Assembly (NCBI GenBank): GCA_011390885.1
Contig: JAABRO010000013.1
Coordinates: 1-64,000, forward strand
Length of the DNA: 64,000 nt
Reading direction: 5' to 3'
Source of the DNA: Gemmatimonas sp.
Lineage (GTDB): Bacteria > Gemmatimonadota > Gemmatimonadetes > Gemmatimonadales > Gemmatimonadaceae
The notes under the pieces were generated by a model. It was given only the letters and a program-made list of their open reading frames with translations, ran no database searches and was not told where the DNA came from. Shown here piece by piece: positions 48,281 to 57,610 of the stretch. The translations under genes and the position numbers were made by a program. Numbering within the stretch: position 1 is the stretch's first letter; every line of letters starts with the position of its first letter.

Positions 48281-49060
48281 TCAGCGGCGGCGCACTACTC
48301 GCCGTCGCGCTGCCCCGAGCAGGGTGAGTGCGCCGACGGACAGCAGCGCCAGCGCACTCGGCTCCGGCACCGACACCGCACCGTCCTCGAGCAGGTCCGT
48401 GTCCGCCTGGAACACGAAGCTCTCCCCGGCTTCGAGTCCACCGCCACCGGACCGGCTGAAGCTGATGGTCAGCTCCTCGAAGAGGTCGCCAATGGGGATC
48501 GCACCACCGAGGCCGAACACGTTGCTGTAGGCCGCCGAGGCGGTCGCGTCGGTTTCGCTCACGCCATTGCGCTGGAAGGAGTAGCCCGGCCCGGATCCGG
48601 CACTGCCCTCTTCGTCGCCCGTGCCGGTGGTGGCACAGCCACGCGCGCGCACCCAGCCGCAGTCGAACGCCACGCCCGCACTGCCCCCGTTCAGGCGGAT
48701 CCAGGAGAGGTTCGGGGTCGTGCTGGGCGTCCCGCTCATGATCACCCACCAGAGACCGGTGTCGGTCGTCACCCCAGGCGTGCTCCCGAAGTAGAGGGTC
48801 GTGCGGCTGTCGCCCACGCCATGATAGCCCGCCGGGAACAGCGACCAGCTGCCGGCCCCCGTCGAGCCATCCGAGAAACCCCAGCTCACGGACATGCCCG
48901 CCATGTCCGCCCCGGAGACGGCAGCCTGGGTCACGCTGCCGGCGGCGCGAGGGGTGCCGTCGCTGAAGGTGCTCTGGGCCGCGGCCGGTGCCGAGGCGAC
49001 GAGCAGCGCGCACAGCGCGGTGGCGCAGGGTGAGACCGACAGGGGGCGCAAGGTGGACAT
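48281..49060 (-). CDS. PEP-CTERM sorting-domain exoprotein
   Basis: A 259-residue protein from ATG 49060 with a signal peptide (ALCALLVASAPAAAQ). The mature body is Gly/Ser/Thr-rich and beta-strand-like with two Cys (AFDCGWVRARGC) that may form a disulfide. The C-terminus has the complete tripartite sorting signal: VPEP motif, hydrophobic helix (ALALLSVGALTLLGA), and a basic Arg cluster. It would be processed by an exosortase, which is not encoded in this window. It is convergent with the TPR gene. Confidence 0.85.
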   Translation of the reverse strand: MSTLRPLSVSPCATALCALLVASAPAAAQSTFSDGTPRAAGSVTQAAVSGADMAGMSVSWGFSDGSTGAGSWSLFPAGYHGVGDSRTTLYFGSTPGVTTDTGLWWVIMSGTPSTTPNLSWIRLNGGSAGVAFDCGWVRARGCATTGTGDEEGSAGSGPGYSFQRNGVSETDATASAAYSNVFGLGGAIPIGDLFEELTISFSRSGGGGLEAGESFVFQADTDLLEDGAVSVPEPSALALLSVGALTLLGAARRRVVRRR

Positions 49061-49221
49061 GGCAGGACTCCGGCGAGAGGGGCACGACCGTCGGCGACGT
49101 TCGCACGACGGGGGATACGCATGGAGGCGCAGGATGCCCGGACGACCGGACACGCGTGGTCCCGTCAGTCAGCCTCGGTCGCTCCGCGTGCCTCGCCGCT
49201 GGTGCGCCGGACCGTCGGGGA

Positions 49222-49818
49222 TCAGTCGCGGGCGCCTGCGAGACCGCTCGCGAGGGCGTGCAGCTTGCACGTCGTGGCCCAATTGCGGGTCGTGGCCGAC
49301 CGGCCCAGCCGCCCGAGCAACGCCTCGCCCGCCCGGCTCTGGAGGATGCCGTTCGCGCAGTGGAGATAGGCCGCGTGCCGTGCGACGGCGAACGCCTCGG
49401 GCGCCACGACGAGAGCGTCGAGCCCGCGCAGCGCAGACAGATCGGCGGTGTCCTGCGTGAACGCGACGAGCAACCGCGCGGGATCGGTCGCGGACGCGGC
49501 GAACGGGTTCTCGCGCACGATCTCGGTGAGGTTGCGCGCAGCGAGCACGATCACCGGCACCTCGATCGACAGGCGCCGCCTGATGGCACTCGCGATCGCC
49601 GCAGCGTGCGACGCGGGCGTACCGCCCGCGCTGCGGAACACCGCGTTGCCGCTGTTCAGGAGGGTGCGAACGTCCGTGCACTCGAGCTCCGAGAGCAGGT
49701 CGCGCAGCACAGCCATCGGCACGCGATGTGCGCGCCCGACATTCACGCCGCGCAGCAGCGCAATGCACGTGTCGCCGCGCGCGGCGCCGCCATCGATCAC
49801 CGGTTGCGTACTCATCAT
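49222..49818 (-). CDS. DUF1697 family protein
   Basis: A 198-residue soluble protein; start at ATG 49818 (or 49815), upstream frame ignored. The N-terminal CIALLRGVNVGRAHRVPMAVLR and TLLNSGNAVF are typical of DUF1697, and the C-terminal TTRNWATTCKL is its most conserved segment. Function unknown. It is followed downstream, on the same strand, by the PEP-CTERM gene after a 161-base gap with no obvious signals. Confidence 0.82.
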   Translation of the reverse strand: MMSTQPVIDGGAARGDTCIALLRGVNVGRAHRVPMAVLRDLLSELECTDVRTLLNSGNAVFRSAGGTPASHAAAIASAIRRRLSIEVPVIVLAARNLTEIVRENPFAASATDPARLLVAFTQDTADLSALRGLDALVVAPEAFAVARHAAYLHCANGILQSRAGEALLGRLGRSATTRNWATTCKLHALASGLAGARD

Positions 49819-49892
49819 GACAAGGTACGTCGCATGAGCGGTGGCCGAGCGTCTCCACCTTCTCCTCGAGCAGTGGGATTCCGGGACTCGTC

Positions 49893-50006
49893 GTGCCCGA
49901 AACCCCGCTGCGCGTCCTGCGGGACGTGATGCAGGGCGACGCCTTCGAGCTGATCGATGAATCGGGGCAGGTCGTGGCCTTCGGTGCCGGCAACGAGAAG
50001 ACCTGA
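49893..50006 (+). other. Short open reading frame of uncertain coding value
   Basis: A 37-codon frame from GTG 49893 to TGA 50006 encodes a compact, protein-like product (VPETPLRVLRDVMQG, DAFELIDESGQVVAFG). Codons favour G/C in third position as in its neighbours, and the frame is open further back to 49821. There is no clear ribosome site. It could be a genuine small gene or the 3' remnant of a lost one. Confidence 0.25.
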
Positions 50007-50039
50007 CGGGCGCGCTCTCACGCGGCGTCACCCACATCC

Positions 50040-50585
50040 TCACACGCGCAGCAGGCCGCGAAAGCCCCGTGCCGCGTAGTAGGACGACGCGCCGTTGTGA
50101 TAGATGAACACACGACCGTAGCGCCGATCGCCGAACAGCGCGCCCCCCCGTGCCCGCAGCTCCGGTGGCGTGCGCAGCCAGCTCGACGTCTTCGTGTCGA
50201 AGTCGCCGAGCGCCTGCAGTGCGTGGTACTCGGCCTCGCCGAGCAGCTCGATGCCCATCGCCTCGACCATCTCCACCGCGCTGGTGGCCGGCTTGTGCTC
50301 CTTGCGCGAGGCGAGCGCCTCGGCGTCGTAGCAGACGCTCCGGCGACCGACCGGACTCTCCGCGGCGCAGTCGCAGACGAGGTACTGGCCGGTCGTCGCA
50401 TCGACGCCGATGACGTCCGGCTCACCACCGGTGGCCTCCATGTCGCCGATCGAGCCGAGTGCCCGCGGGTGCGCCTCCAACCGCGCGCGCACGTCGGGCC
50501 ATTCGATGCCCGAGTGCCGGCCCATGTGCGCGGCGAAGCGGGCCTCGAGGATGCGGAGCAGGTCGACCGGCGTGCCTGTGGTCAT
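50040..50585 (-). CDS. DUF4256 family protein
   Basis: A 181-residue soluble protein. Conserved DUF4256 features include LRILEARFAAHMGRHSGIEWPDV, MEATGGEPDVIG, and a Cys/acidic stretch YLVCDCAAESP, with VCYDAEALASRKEH and ALFGDRRYGRVFIYHNGA toward the end. Function is unknown. It begins 2 bases past the stop of the acylase gene (50588), so it is probably co-transcribed as the last gene of that run. Confidence 0.8.
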   Translation of the reverse strand: MTTGTPVDLLRILEARFAAHMGRHSGIEWPDVRARLEAHPRALGSIGDMEATGGEPDVIGVDATTGQYLVCDCAAESPVGRRSVCYDAEALASRKEHKPATSAVEMVEAMGIELLGEAEYHALQALGDFDTKTSSWLRTPPELRARGGALFGDRRYGRVFIYHNGASSYYAARGFRGLLRV

Positions 50586-50587
50586 GC

Positions 50588-52762
50588 CTACGGCTCCATC
50601 CCCGGCCGATACCGCCGAATGGTCTGCGCCTCGATCTCGGCATCGGTGAATGCAATGCGCTTGAACTCGCCGCGCGCGAACATGCGCCCTTGGTCGCCGT
50701 TGTGCGGGTGGCCGGGCCGGTTGCTCTGCCCGTACGCCAGCACCGAATAGGCCTTGGGCGTGTCAGTGAACTCCACGCCGATCACCCACCCGTCCCCGCC
50801 CGTGACCGTGCGCTTGCCATCGGATTCGGTGCGGAAGTTGAGCACCCGGAAGCACCCCATCGCGCCGCTGCAGCCACCCACCGGTTCGTCGAAGCCGCCC
50901 ACGCGCACGCGATGCACCTCGCCCCACGGCACATCCACGCGCCCGTGCCGCGTGGCGGTCTCGGCAACGGCCCACGAGAACGCGCTCACGGCCCGCGCCG
51001 GGTCCTTGAGGCCGCGCGGCGTGCGCACCGGATCCGCGATGTCCCACGCCACCGCGAACATGGAATCCGCCGTCATGCCGCTCACGTAGCGCTGCCACCA
51101 GGTGGCGAAGAGCACCGCCCCACGACTCTCGGGCGCCGCGGTGTTGTCCCACGCGGCCAGCAGCGCCACCGCCTCCGACTCGGCCGCGCCCACACCCGCC
51201 GCGCGCACGGCCTGCAGCAGGTCGTCCTTCACGCGATCGGCGAGCAGCATGCGATACGAGTTCTTGAGCGCCATCACCTGTTCGAGCGTCATGCGCCGCG
51301 TGTCGTGAATGAGCGCGAGGCTGAGCTGGCTGCGCAGCCGCAGCGACGGCTCCGGCATGTTCGCCGGGAACGCCGCGCGGTCGAGGATCGCGTTGAGGTT
51401 GGTGTGATACGGCGCGTCGTTCTCGTTGCGCACGTAGCCACCCTTCGGGTTGAGCAGCTGCGGCAGGGAGTCCCACGGAATGAGGCGCGTGAACACCTGC
51501 GTCATGCGCTGCGCCTCGGTCGCGGCGGTGTCGCCGCCGCTGGGGTGCGGGAGCACGGGATTGAGCCCGTTCCACACGTAGAAGATGTTCCCCGCGCGAT
51601 CGGCGTAGGTGAAGTTGGAGGTCTCTCGCGCGCGCATCCGCATGGCCTCCTTCCAGGCGTCGAGCGACTGCGCGCGCATCATGCGCAGGAACTGCTGCCC
51701 CGCCCGGTTGTCGCCATGGTTGGCGAGGCGCACCACGTAGATCTTCCCGCCGTCGCGGTGCACCACCGGGCCGAGGTGCGAGTGCCAGAACTCGCGGGTC
51801 TCCGTGGAGAGGCCGTGGCCGTTGCGATAGGTCACGGTCACGAGCTCGCGCTCGAGCGCGACGCTGGCACCATCGAAGCGGTAGTGATCGGCGCGCGACG
51901 AGTCGACGGTGAGCGCGTAGAACTCGTCGTTGTCCGGCGCGTTGTTGGTGGTGGACCAGCCGAGGAACCGGTTGAAGCCGCCGATCACGGTGAACGGGCC
52001 GCCGATGCGGAAGTCGCCGTAGAAGTCCACCACGCCGGGCACGACGAGGTGCGCCTCGTAGTAGCCCGCGTCCCACGAGAGATGCGGGTTGCGCACGAGG
52101 ATCGCGCGTCCCGAGCGTGTGCGGCTTGGCGCGAACGCCCATGCGTTGGAGCCTTCCTCGATCGGGTCCGTGCCGGCGGTGCTGGCATCCTCCAGCTCGA
52201 ACGACGAGCCGCCGCTCCCGCGGCCGGCAGCGTGCGCGCGTGTGGGCGCGAGCGAGGCGAGCAGCCGGTTCGCTGCCGCGGGATTGGCCACCCGCACGTC
52301 ACGCGTGGCCACATCGTAGCCGGTGAAGAGCGGACGAAACCCCTCCGGAAACTCGTCGGCGTGCCGCTCGATGTAGCGGTTCACCCCTGCGGCGAACCCT
52401 TCGTACATGTCGCGCGTGTCCTGGTCGAGCTCCGCGTACTTTGCCACGGCGATCTGGTACGCCTGCCGCGCGCGAAAGTCCGATTCCATGCTGTCGCGCC
52501 CGAACCAGCGCCCCATCTCGCCGCGTTCCCGCAGCAGGCCGAGCGCCACGCGCGCGCCGTAGTCCTCGAGCTGCACGTAGGCGAGCGCGAAGCCGGCCGC
52601 ACGCAGGTCCTGCGCCGTGATGTGCGGCACGCCGTACGTGGTGCGACGAATCTCCACGCGCTGCGCGAGCGCGGTGTCGTCCTGCGCCGCGAGCGACAGG
52701 GGCGCCGTGACGCTGCACCACGCGATCAGGGCGACGACGTGCCAAAGGGAACGAACGAGCAT
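50588..52762 (-). CDS. Penicillin acylase family Ntn-hydrolase, exported
   Basis: A 724-residue precursor. It has a signal peptide (ALIAWCSVTAPLSLAAQ), an alpha chain starting RVEIRRTTYGVPHI, and the autoproteolysis site EEGSNAWA at about residues 207-214, whose Ser becomes the N-terminal nucleophile of the beta chain. Later features include LGWSTTNN, and a C-terminal motif VGGCSGAMGCFRV. Members hydrolyse amides such as penicillins, acyl-homoserine lactones or N-acyl amino acids; the specificity is unknown here. It lies downstream of the SusC/SusD-like pair across a strong hairpin. Confidence 0.87.
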   Translation of the reverse strand: MLVRSLWHVVALIAWCSVTAPLSLAAQDDTALAQRVEIRRTTYGVPHITAQDLRAAGFALAYVQLEDYGARVALGLLRERGEMGRWFGRDSMESDFRARQAYQIAVAKYAELDQDTRDMYEGFAAGVNRYIERHADEFPEGFRPLFTGYDVATRDVRVANPAAANRLLASLAPTRAHAAGRGSGGSSFELEDASTAGTDPIEEGSNAWAFAPSRTRSGRAILVRNPHLSWDAGYYEAHLVVPGVVDFYGDFRIGGPFTVIGGFNRFLGWSTTNNAPDNDEFYALTVDSSRADHYRFDGASVALERELVTVTYRNGHGLSTETREFWHSHLGPVVHRDGGKIYVVRLANHGDNRAGQQFLRMMRAQSLDAWKEAMRMRARETSNFTYADRAGNIFYVWNGLNPVLPHPSGGDTAATEAQRMTQVFTRLIPWDSLPQLLNPKGGYVRNENDAPYHTNLNAILDRAAFPANMPEPSLRLRSQLSLALIHDTRRMTLEQVMALKNSYRMLLADRVKDDLLQAVRAAGVGAAESEAVALLAAWDNTAAPESRGAVLFATWWQRYVSGMTADSMFAVAWDIADPVRTPRGLKDPARAVSAFSWAVAETATRHGRVDVPWGEVHRVRVGGFDEPVGGCSGAMGCFRVLNFRTESDGKRTVTGGDGWVIGVEFTDTPKAYSVLAYGQSNRPGHPHNGDQGRMFARGEFKRIAFTDAEIEAQTIRRYRPGMEP

Positions 52763-52790
52763 GGACGGAGAACGTGAGGGCTCAAAGGAA

Positions 52791-52830
52791 CGCGTCCGGA
52801 GGCCGCACCGAGGTGCAACCTCCGGACGCG
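52791..52830 (-). terminator. Strong hairpin between the SusD-like and acylase genes
   Basis: CGCGTCCGGAGG (52791-52802) pairs perfectly with CCTCCGGACGCG (52819-52830), a 12-base stem. Inside, GCACC and GGTGC can form an inner 5-base helix. On the minus strand it is followed by TTCCTTTG, a T-rich tail, so a Rho-independent terminator or attenuator after the SusD-like gene is likely. Partial readthrough would reduce acylase expression relative to SusCD. Confidence 0.65.
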
Positions 52831-52868
52831 AGTGATGACGCGCGGCCTGCGCCGCGCGCTGTGCGTGC

Positions 52869-54254
52869 TCAGGGATTGCGATCGAGGCAGACGCCGGCGC
52901 CAGCGCTCGGGTTGTTGGTCTCCACGAACGGGATCGGGAAGTTCACGTCCGTGCCGTAGTTGCCGCCCTTGTGCCAGGTGCCCGTGGGGAACACGGTTTC
53001 GGCGGTGCGGCCGTACTGGCGGATGAGGCGGCGCAGGTCACCCGTGCGCGTACCGCGCGCGAAGAGGGTGAAGCCGCGCTCCCGGAAGAGCTGGTCCACG
53101 CGCGCCGCCTCCGTTCCGGCGTCCGTGAGCGGCGCCAACCCGGGCACCGTCGCGCGCAGCGCGTTGAGCGTGGCGAGCGCGGCCGCCGGCTGGTTGCCGC
53201 GCAGCTGCGCCTCGGCCTCGATGAGCCGCGCCTCGGCACCGATCATGATGGCGACCGACGATTCGCGCGCCGGCCAGATGCGCTGCACGTAGAACGGCGT
53301 GCTCAGATCGTCACGGTTGGGACGCACGGCACCGATCGTGCGACAGATCGCGTCGTTCCCCTGGCAGATGGGCACACGCGGGTCGTTCGCCGTGGCGAAG
53401 TCGAGGCCATTCTGTCCTTCACCGGTGCTCACGCTGTAGCGGCCGGCGATGTTGCCGAGGTTCCAGAAGGTGTTGCTGGTGGCGTTGATGGCGTGGAACT
53501 GCTGGTACTGGAAGCTGTTCGGCACACCGGCCACCGCCGCCGCCGCCGCGGCCGGGTTGTTCTGGTTGAGCAGCACGCGCCCCTTCACGATCTGCAGCGC
53601 GTGACGCACGCGCAGGTCGTTCGTGCTGGTGCCCGTGATGAGGGCGAGCCCCGAGTCGGCGTGGGCGAGCGCCCGCGCGAACACATCGGCGGTGGGTGTC
53701 GGCGTGCCGTACACCTCGGCGCCGTCGATGATCTCGCTGAAGCTGATGCCGCTGCAGAAGTGGTCCGCGGCGAGGTTCTCGAGGTAGGCCTGCACCATGT
53801 ACATCTCGGCGAGCTGCCACCCCGGGGCGGCCGGCGCGTACTGGCGCAGCAGCTGCAGCGCCTGCTGCGAGGAGATGCGCGCGCGGTGCCACACGCGGTC
53901 CGCGGCGGTCACGAACGAGTTCTCACGCGTGATGGTGCGCTGGTCGATCTCCTGCCGGGCGATGAACGAATCGCCGTTGTTCCACTCGTCGGAGAAGAGG
54001 CCGCCGAGCTGCAGCAGGCTCTCGTCGCCGCTGGTGGCCGAGTTGAAGCGCGCGAGCGCGCCGAGGCGCACGGCGTCCGCGCCGGCGGCGGAGGCGACGT
54101 CGCTGGGATTGATCAGGTCGGGGTCGGTGACCTCGAGCACTTCGGTGGGACTGCAGGCCGACAGCGCGAACGCGACGGCCAGGGGCGCAAGGGCGCGTGC
54201 CGACAGCTGCGGCAGGCGATTCCGGAGCGCGCGAACGATGGGGTGCACGAACAT
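52869..54254 (-). CDS. RagB/SusD-like nutrient-binding outer-membrane lipoprotein
   Basis: A 461-residue lipoprotein from ATG 54254 with AGGAG 9 bases upstream. The signal ends in lipobox ALSAC. The helical TPR-like SusD fold is suggested by AEMYMVQAYLENLA, HALQIVKGRVLL and IGAEARLIEAEAQLRGN, and the C-terminal RDLFRE-like segment is present as VDQLFRERGFTLFARGTR. It binds ligand on the surface and passes it to the TonB-dependent partner upstream, from which it is separated by 16 bases. Confidence 0.85.
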   Translation of the reverse strand: MFVHPIVRALRNRLPQLSARALAPLAVAFALSACSPTEVLEVTDPDLINPSDVASAAGADAVRLGALARFNSATSGDESLLQLGGLFSDEWNNGDSFIARQEIDQRTITRENSFVTAADRVWHRARISSQQALQLLRQYAPAAPGWQLAEMYMVQAYLENLAADHFCSGISFSEIIDGAEVYGTPTPTADVFARALAHADSGLALITGTSTNDLRVRHALQIVKGRVLLNQNNPAAAAAAVAGVPNSFQYQQFHAINATSNTFWNLGNIAGRYSVSTGEGQNGLDFATANDPRVPICQGNDAICRTIGAVRPNRDDLSTPFYVQRIWPARESSVAIMIGAEARLIEAEAQLRGNQPAAALATLNALRATVPGLAPLTDAGTEAARVDQLFRERGFTLFARGTRTGDLRRLIRQYGRTAETVFPTGTWHKGGNYGTDVNFPIPFVETNNPSAGAGVCLDRNP

Positions 54255-54270
54255 GCGGGGCGCTCTCCTG

Positions 54271-57200
54271 TTAGAAGCCGAAGGTGAAGCGGAACGACAC
54301 ATAGGTCGGGGGTGCGAAGGCCTGGAAGGACGACGGGGCGTTGCCCGTGGTGCCGAAGGCCTCCGGATCCACGCCGCTGTACTTCGTCCAGAGAATGCCC
54401 ACATTGCGCACGCTGGCGGTGGCCGTGAGCGTCTTGGCGCGCGCGAGCTGCGCCCAGCGCTGCGGCATGTTGGCCACGAGCGAGATCTCGCGCAGGCGCA
54501 GGAAGTCGCCGTCCTCGATGAAGCCGGCCACGGAGCGACTCGGGTGCTCGCGCACCATCACGGTGCGGGCCTGGTCGAACGCCGGGGCGTCGATGTCGAA
54601 GAGGGCCTGGCAGTTGTTGCGGCTCGCGCAGCGGATGCGGTCGGTGTTGTTGTACACCTTGAAGCCGCCCTTGTAGTCGAGCTGCGCCGTGACGCGCACG
54701 CGGTTCCGGAAGAGGTCGAGTCCCGGCGTGATCACGAGCTCCCGCGTGGGGAGGGCGTTGCCGAGGTACACGTTCGTGTCGGTGACGGCGATCTCGTTGA
54801 GGTCCGCGTTGGCGCTGTAGCGGATGATGCCGTCGCCGTTCTTGTCCTCGAAGCTCGTCAGGTCGCGCGACCACCAGCCGTTGAGCGGATACCCCTCGCG
54901 GTGCTGCTGCGTGGAGGAGAGCACGATGTTGGGCAGTCCGCTCAGGGTGACGAGGCGGTTGCGCGTGGTCGTGCCGTTGAACGTGATGTCCCAGCCAAGG
55001 TTGTCGCGCTTGATGAGCTGCAGGGTGAGCAGCGCCTCGAAGCCGCGGTTCTGCACTTCGCCCACGTTCTCCAGGCGCGCGGTGGCGCCGGTGCCGAGCG
55101 AGGGGGGCAGGATGCGGTTCACGAGCGCGTCCTTGGACAGCTTGTTGTAGTAGGTGACCTCGGTGACGACCCGGTTGCCGAAGAACGTGCCGTCCACGCC
55201 GACCTCGAACTCGGTGGAGCGCTCGGGGCGCAGGTTGCGATTGCCGAGCGTGGTGTACACCACGGCCGGCGCGTCGCCGCTCTCGCCGCGGAACTGCGTG
55301 GCCGAGAAGAACTGCACGGCGTCGGTCGTGCCCGGCTGCACGCCCGATGCGCCGTAGGCGGAGCGCAGGCGGAGCTGGTCCACCCACGTGGTCGCGGGGA
55401 AGAAGCCCTCGTCGGAGAGCACCCACGAGGCGGACAGCTTGGGGTAGAACACCGTCGTGAAGTCCGCACCGAAGGCACTGTTGCGGTCGGAGCGCACCGC
55501 GCCCACGAGGAAGAAGCGGTCGCCGAAGGCGAGGTTCTGCTCGATGTAGGCGCCGAGCGTGCGGCTCTCGCTGCTCGCTTCATCGGCGTTGCGCGTGGCC
55601 GCGGCGGTGATCTGCACGGCTCCCGGGGGCAGCCCCTGCCCGTTCGCGCCATTGCGGTCGAAGGTGTTGCGGATGAACTGCACGCCCACGGAGGTCTTCG
55701 ACTCGATCGAGGAGCTCAGCGAGCGCGTGGCCGTGGCGCCGGCGTCCACCGTGTAGGTGAAGAAGGTGGTGCGGTTGTCGATCTTGAAGCCCTGCCGGTC
55801 GAGGATGCTCGCGCAGTTGGCGAAGCGGCACAGCTGCTGGTCGGTGCGGCTGATGAAGTCCACGCCGGTGTTGAGGCGCGCTGCCAGCCACGAGGACGGG
55901 CGCCAGCTGCCGGCCATCGACATGAGGATGCGCTCGATGTTCTGTGTGGTCTCGGTCTGGTAGATGTCGCGCGGCGTGAACTCGCGCCAGCCGTAGAGCG
56001 TGTCGCCCTGCGCGTTCTGGTTGAATCGGAAGCCGGGGCCACCGTAGATGTTGGCCGCGATGCCCGGCGTGCCGCTGTCGTCGCTGCGCGGCAGGTTGAG
56101 GTCCTGCGAGATGTAGCCAGCGCTGATCGCGACGTCGGCCTTCGGCGAGAGCGCCACGTTGAGGTTGGCGCGCGCGGTGATCTTGGAGAGCGCGCCCGGG
56201 TTGCTCTGCCGCGACGTGAGCGAGCGGGCATTGGCCGCGAGGTACCGCTGCTCGAAGCCCGGCACCGTGGTGACGCCGTCCTCGCTCTCGTACTCGCCGC
56301 CGAGGAAGTAGCGCACCGCGTCCGAGCCGCCGCGCACCTGCAGGCCGTGCTGGTAGCGGTAGGCCGTGCCGAAGGGCGTGGCGTCGGGGTCCTTGGTGAG
56401 GTTGTACGACGTGACGCTGTCCTGCACGCACACGCCCGCCGCCACCTGCGACAGCGTACAGAACACGGCGTTCGCGTTGCGCGTGGTGGTGCGCGTGGCG
56501 GCGGTGGTGCCGGTGCGCCAGCCGGTGAAGGCCGTGGGGTAGTCGTTGCGGTCGCTCACCGCCGACTGCTCGGTGTAGTAGGTCCACTGCGGCGCGCCGG
56601 CCACACCCTTCTTGGTGGTGATCACGACCACGCCGTTGGCGGCGTCGGTGCCGTAGAGCGTGGCGGCCGAGGGGCCGCGCACGATCTCGATCGTCTCGAT
56701 CTCTTCCGGGTTGAGGTCGCCGATGCGGCTCGGCGTGGTGCCGCCGACGCTCACCGAGGAGGACCCCGTGGTGCCCTCCATGCGGATGCCGTCGATGATG
56801 TAGATCGGGTCGTTGGAGAGCGAGAGCGAGCTCTGGCCGCGAATGCGGATGCGGATGCCCGCGCCCGGCTGCGTGCCTCCGATGACGGTCACGCCGGCGG
56901 CGCGACCGGTGAGCAGGTCGCCCACGTTGGTGATTGCCTGGGTCTTCACGAGGTCCGCGGCGGCGACCTGCGCGATCGCGTTGCCGACCTCGAGGCGCCG
57001 CTGGGCTCCCGTGGCCGTGGACACGACGGCGCTGAGCGACGCGGGCACCGACGTGAGCGCGATGTCGAGCGTCGTGGTCTGTCCAGCGGTCACCGTGGTC
57101 GTCTGGCGATTCTCGCTGTACCCCACGCGCAGCACGCGCAGCGTGACGGAGCCGGCCGGCACGCCGCGCAGGGTGTACACGCCATCGGCGGTGGTGATGG

Positions 57201-57381
57201 TGCCGGTGGTCGTGCCCACGATGCTGATCTGGGCGGCGGGAACGGGCTGGCCGGAGGCCGCATCAGTGACACGTCCGGTCACGGTGCCGGTGCCGGTCGC
57301 CTGGGCCGCGACATCCGCGGGGAGCCAGAGCGACCAGAGCACCAGCCCGAGGGCGGACGCGAGGGAGCGCAGTCGAGGCAT
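54271..57381 (-). CDS. SusC/RagA-like TonB-dependent outer-membrane receptor
   Basis: A 1036-residue receptor. Start ATG 57381 opens on a signal peptide; the open frame extends upstream into a hairpin region. A carboxypeptidase-regulatory-like beta-sandwich (TGRVTDAASGQPVPAAQISIVG) precedes the plug, with DLLTGRAAGVTV, IRIRGQSSLSLSNDPIYIIDGIR and EIVRGPSAATLYG. The rest is the 22-stranded barrel, ending in a terminal aromatic (RFTFGF). It imports an oligomeric or amide-containing substrate with energy from TonB. It pairs with the SusD-like gene just downstream. Confidence 0.9.
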   Translation of the reverse strand: MPRLRSLASALGLVLWSLWLPADVAAQATGTGTVTGRVTDAASGQPVPAAQISIVGTTTGTITTADGVYTLRGVPAGSVTLRVLRVGYSENRQTTTVTAGQTTTLDIALTSVPASLSAVVSTATGAQRRLEVGNAIAQVAAADLVKTQAITNVGDLLTGRAAGVTVIGGTQPGAGIRIRIRGQSSLSLSNDPIYIIDGIRMEGTTGSSSVSVGGTTPSRIGDLNPEEIETIEIVRGPSAATLYGTDAANGVVVITTKKGVAGAPQWTYYTEQSAVSDRNDYPTAFTGWRTGTTAATRTTTRNANAVFCTLSQVAAGVCVQDSVTSYNLTKDPDATPFGTAYRYQHGLQVRGGSDAVRYFLGGEYESEDGVTTVPGFEQRYLAANARSLTSRQSNPGALSKITARANLNVALSPKADVAISAGYISQDLNLPRSDDSGTPGIAANIYGGPGFRFNQNAQGDTLYGWREFTPRDIYQTETTQNIERILMSMAGSWRPSSWLAARLNTGVDFISRTDQQLCRFANCASILDRQGFKIDNRTTFFTYTVDAGATATRSLSSSIESKTSVGVQFIRNTFDRNGANGQGLPPGAVQITAAATRNADEASSESRTLGAYIEQNLAFGDRFFLVGAVRSDRNSAFGADFTTVFYPKLSASWVLSDEGFFPATTWVDQLRLRSAYGASGVQPGTTDAVQFFSATQFRGESGDAPAVVYTTLGNRNLRPERSTEFEVGVDGTFFGNRVVTEVTYYNKLSKDALVNRILPPSLGTGATARLENVGEVQNRGFEALLTLQLIKRDNLGWDITFNGTTTRNRLVTLSGLPNIVLSSTQQHREGYPLNGWWSRDLTSFEDKNGDGIIRYSANADLNEIAVTDTNVYLGNALPTRELVITPGLDLFRNRVRVTAQLDYKGGFKVYNNTDRIRCASRNNCQALFDIDAPAFDQARTVMVREHPSRSVAGFIEDGDFLRLREISLVANMPQRWAQLARAKTLTATASVRNVGILWTKYSGVDPEAFGTTGNAPSSFQAFAPPTYVSFRFTFGF

Positions 57382-57412
57382 GGAGGGAGCAACGAGGGTG
57401 GCGGACACGCCG

Positions 57413-57448
57413 TTCGGGCCGCTGACCGTCACATGGTCAGCGCCCGAA
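57413..57448. promoter_or_regulatory. Bulged inverted repeat in the susC-like leader
   Basis: TTCGGGC-c-GCTGACC at 57413-57427 pairs with GGTCAGCGCCCGAA at 57435-57448, a 14-pair stem with one unpaired C and a 7-base loop. It lies 32 to 67 bases upstream of the SusC-like start, so in the transcript it would be a 5'-leader hairpin, or in DNA an operator. No T-tract follows on the minus strand. Function inferred from position only. Confidence 0.4.
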
Positions 57449-57610
57449 CCGGGAAGGAGCCGCTAACATCGACACTCGGCGCCGTTTGCACCAGAGGCAC
57501 CAGGTCGCCCGTCCGGCGCTCAGCGCTTCACCGGTCGGCGAGCGATCCTTGCCCACGCGCGCGCCGCCGCCGTACTTTGGCGAGCCTTCGCACCGGAGTG
57601 TCAACGGCAG

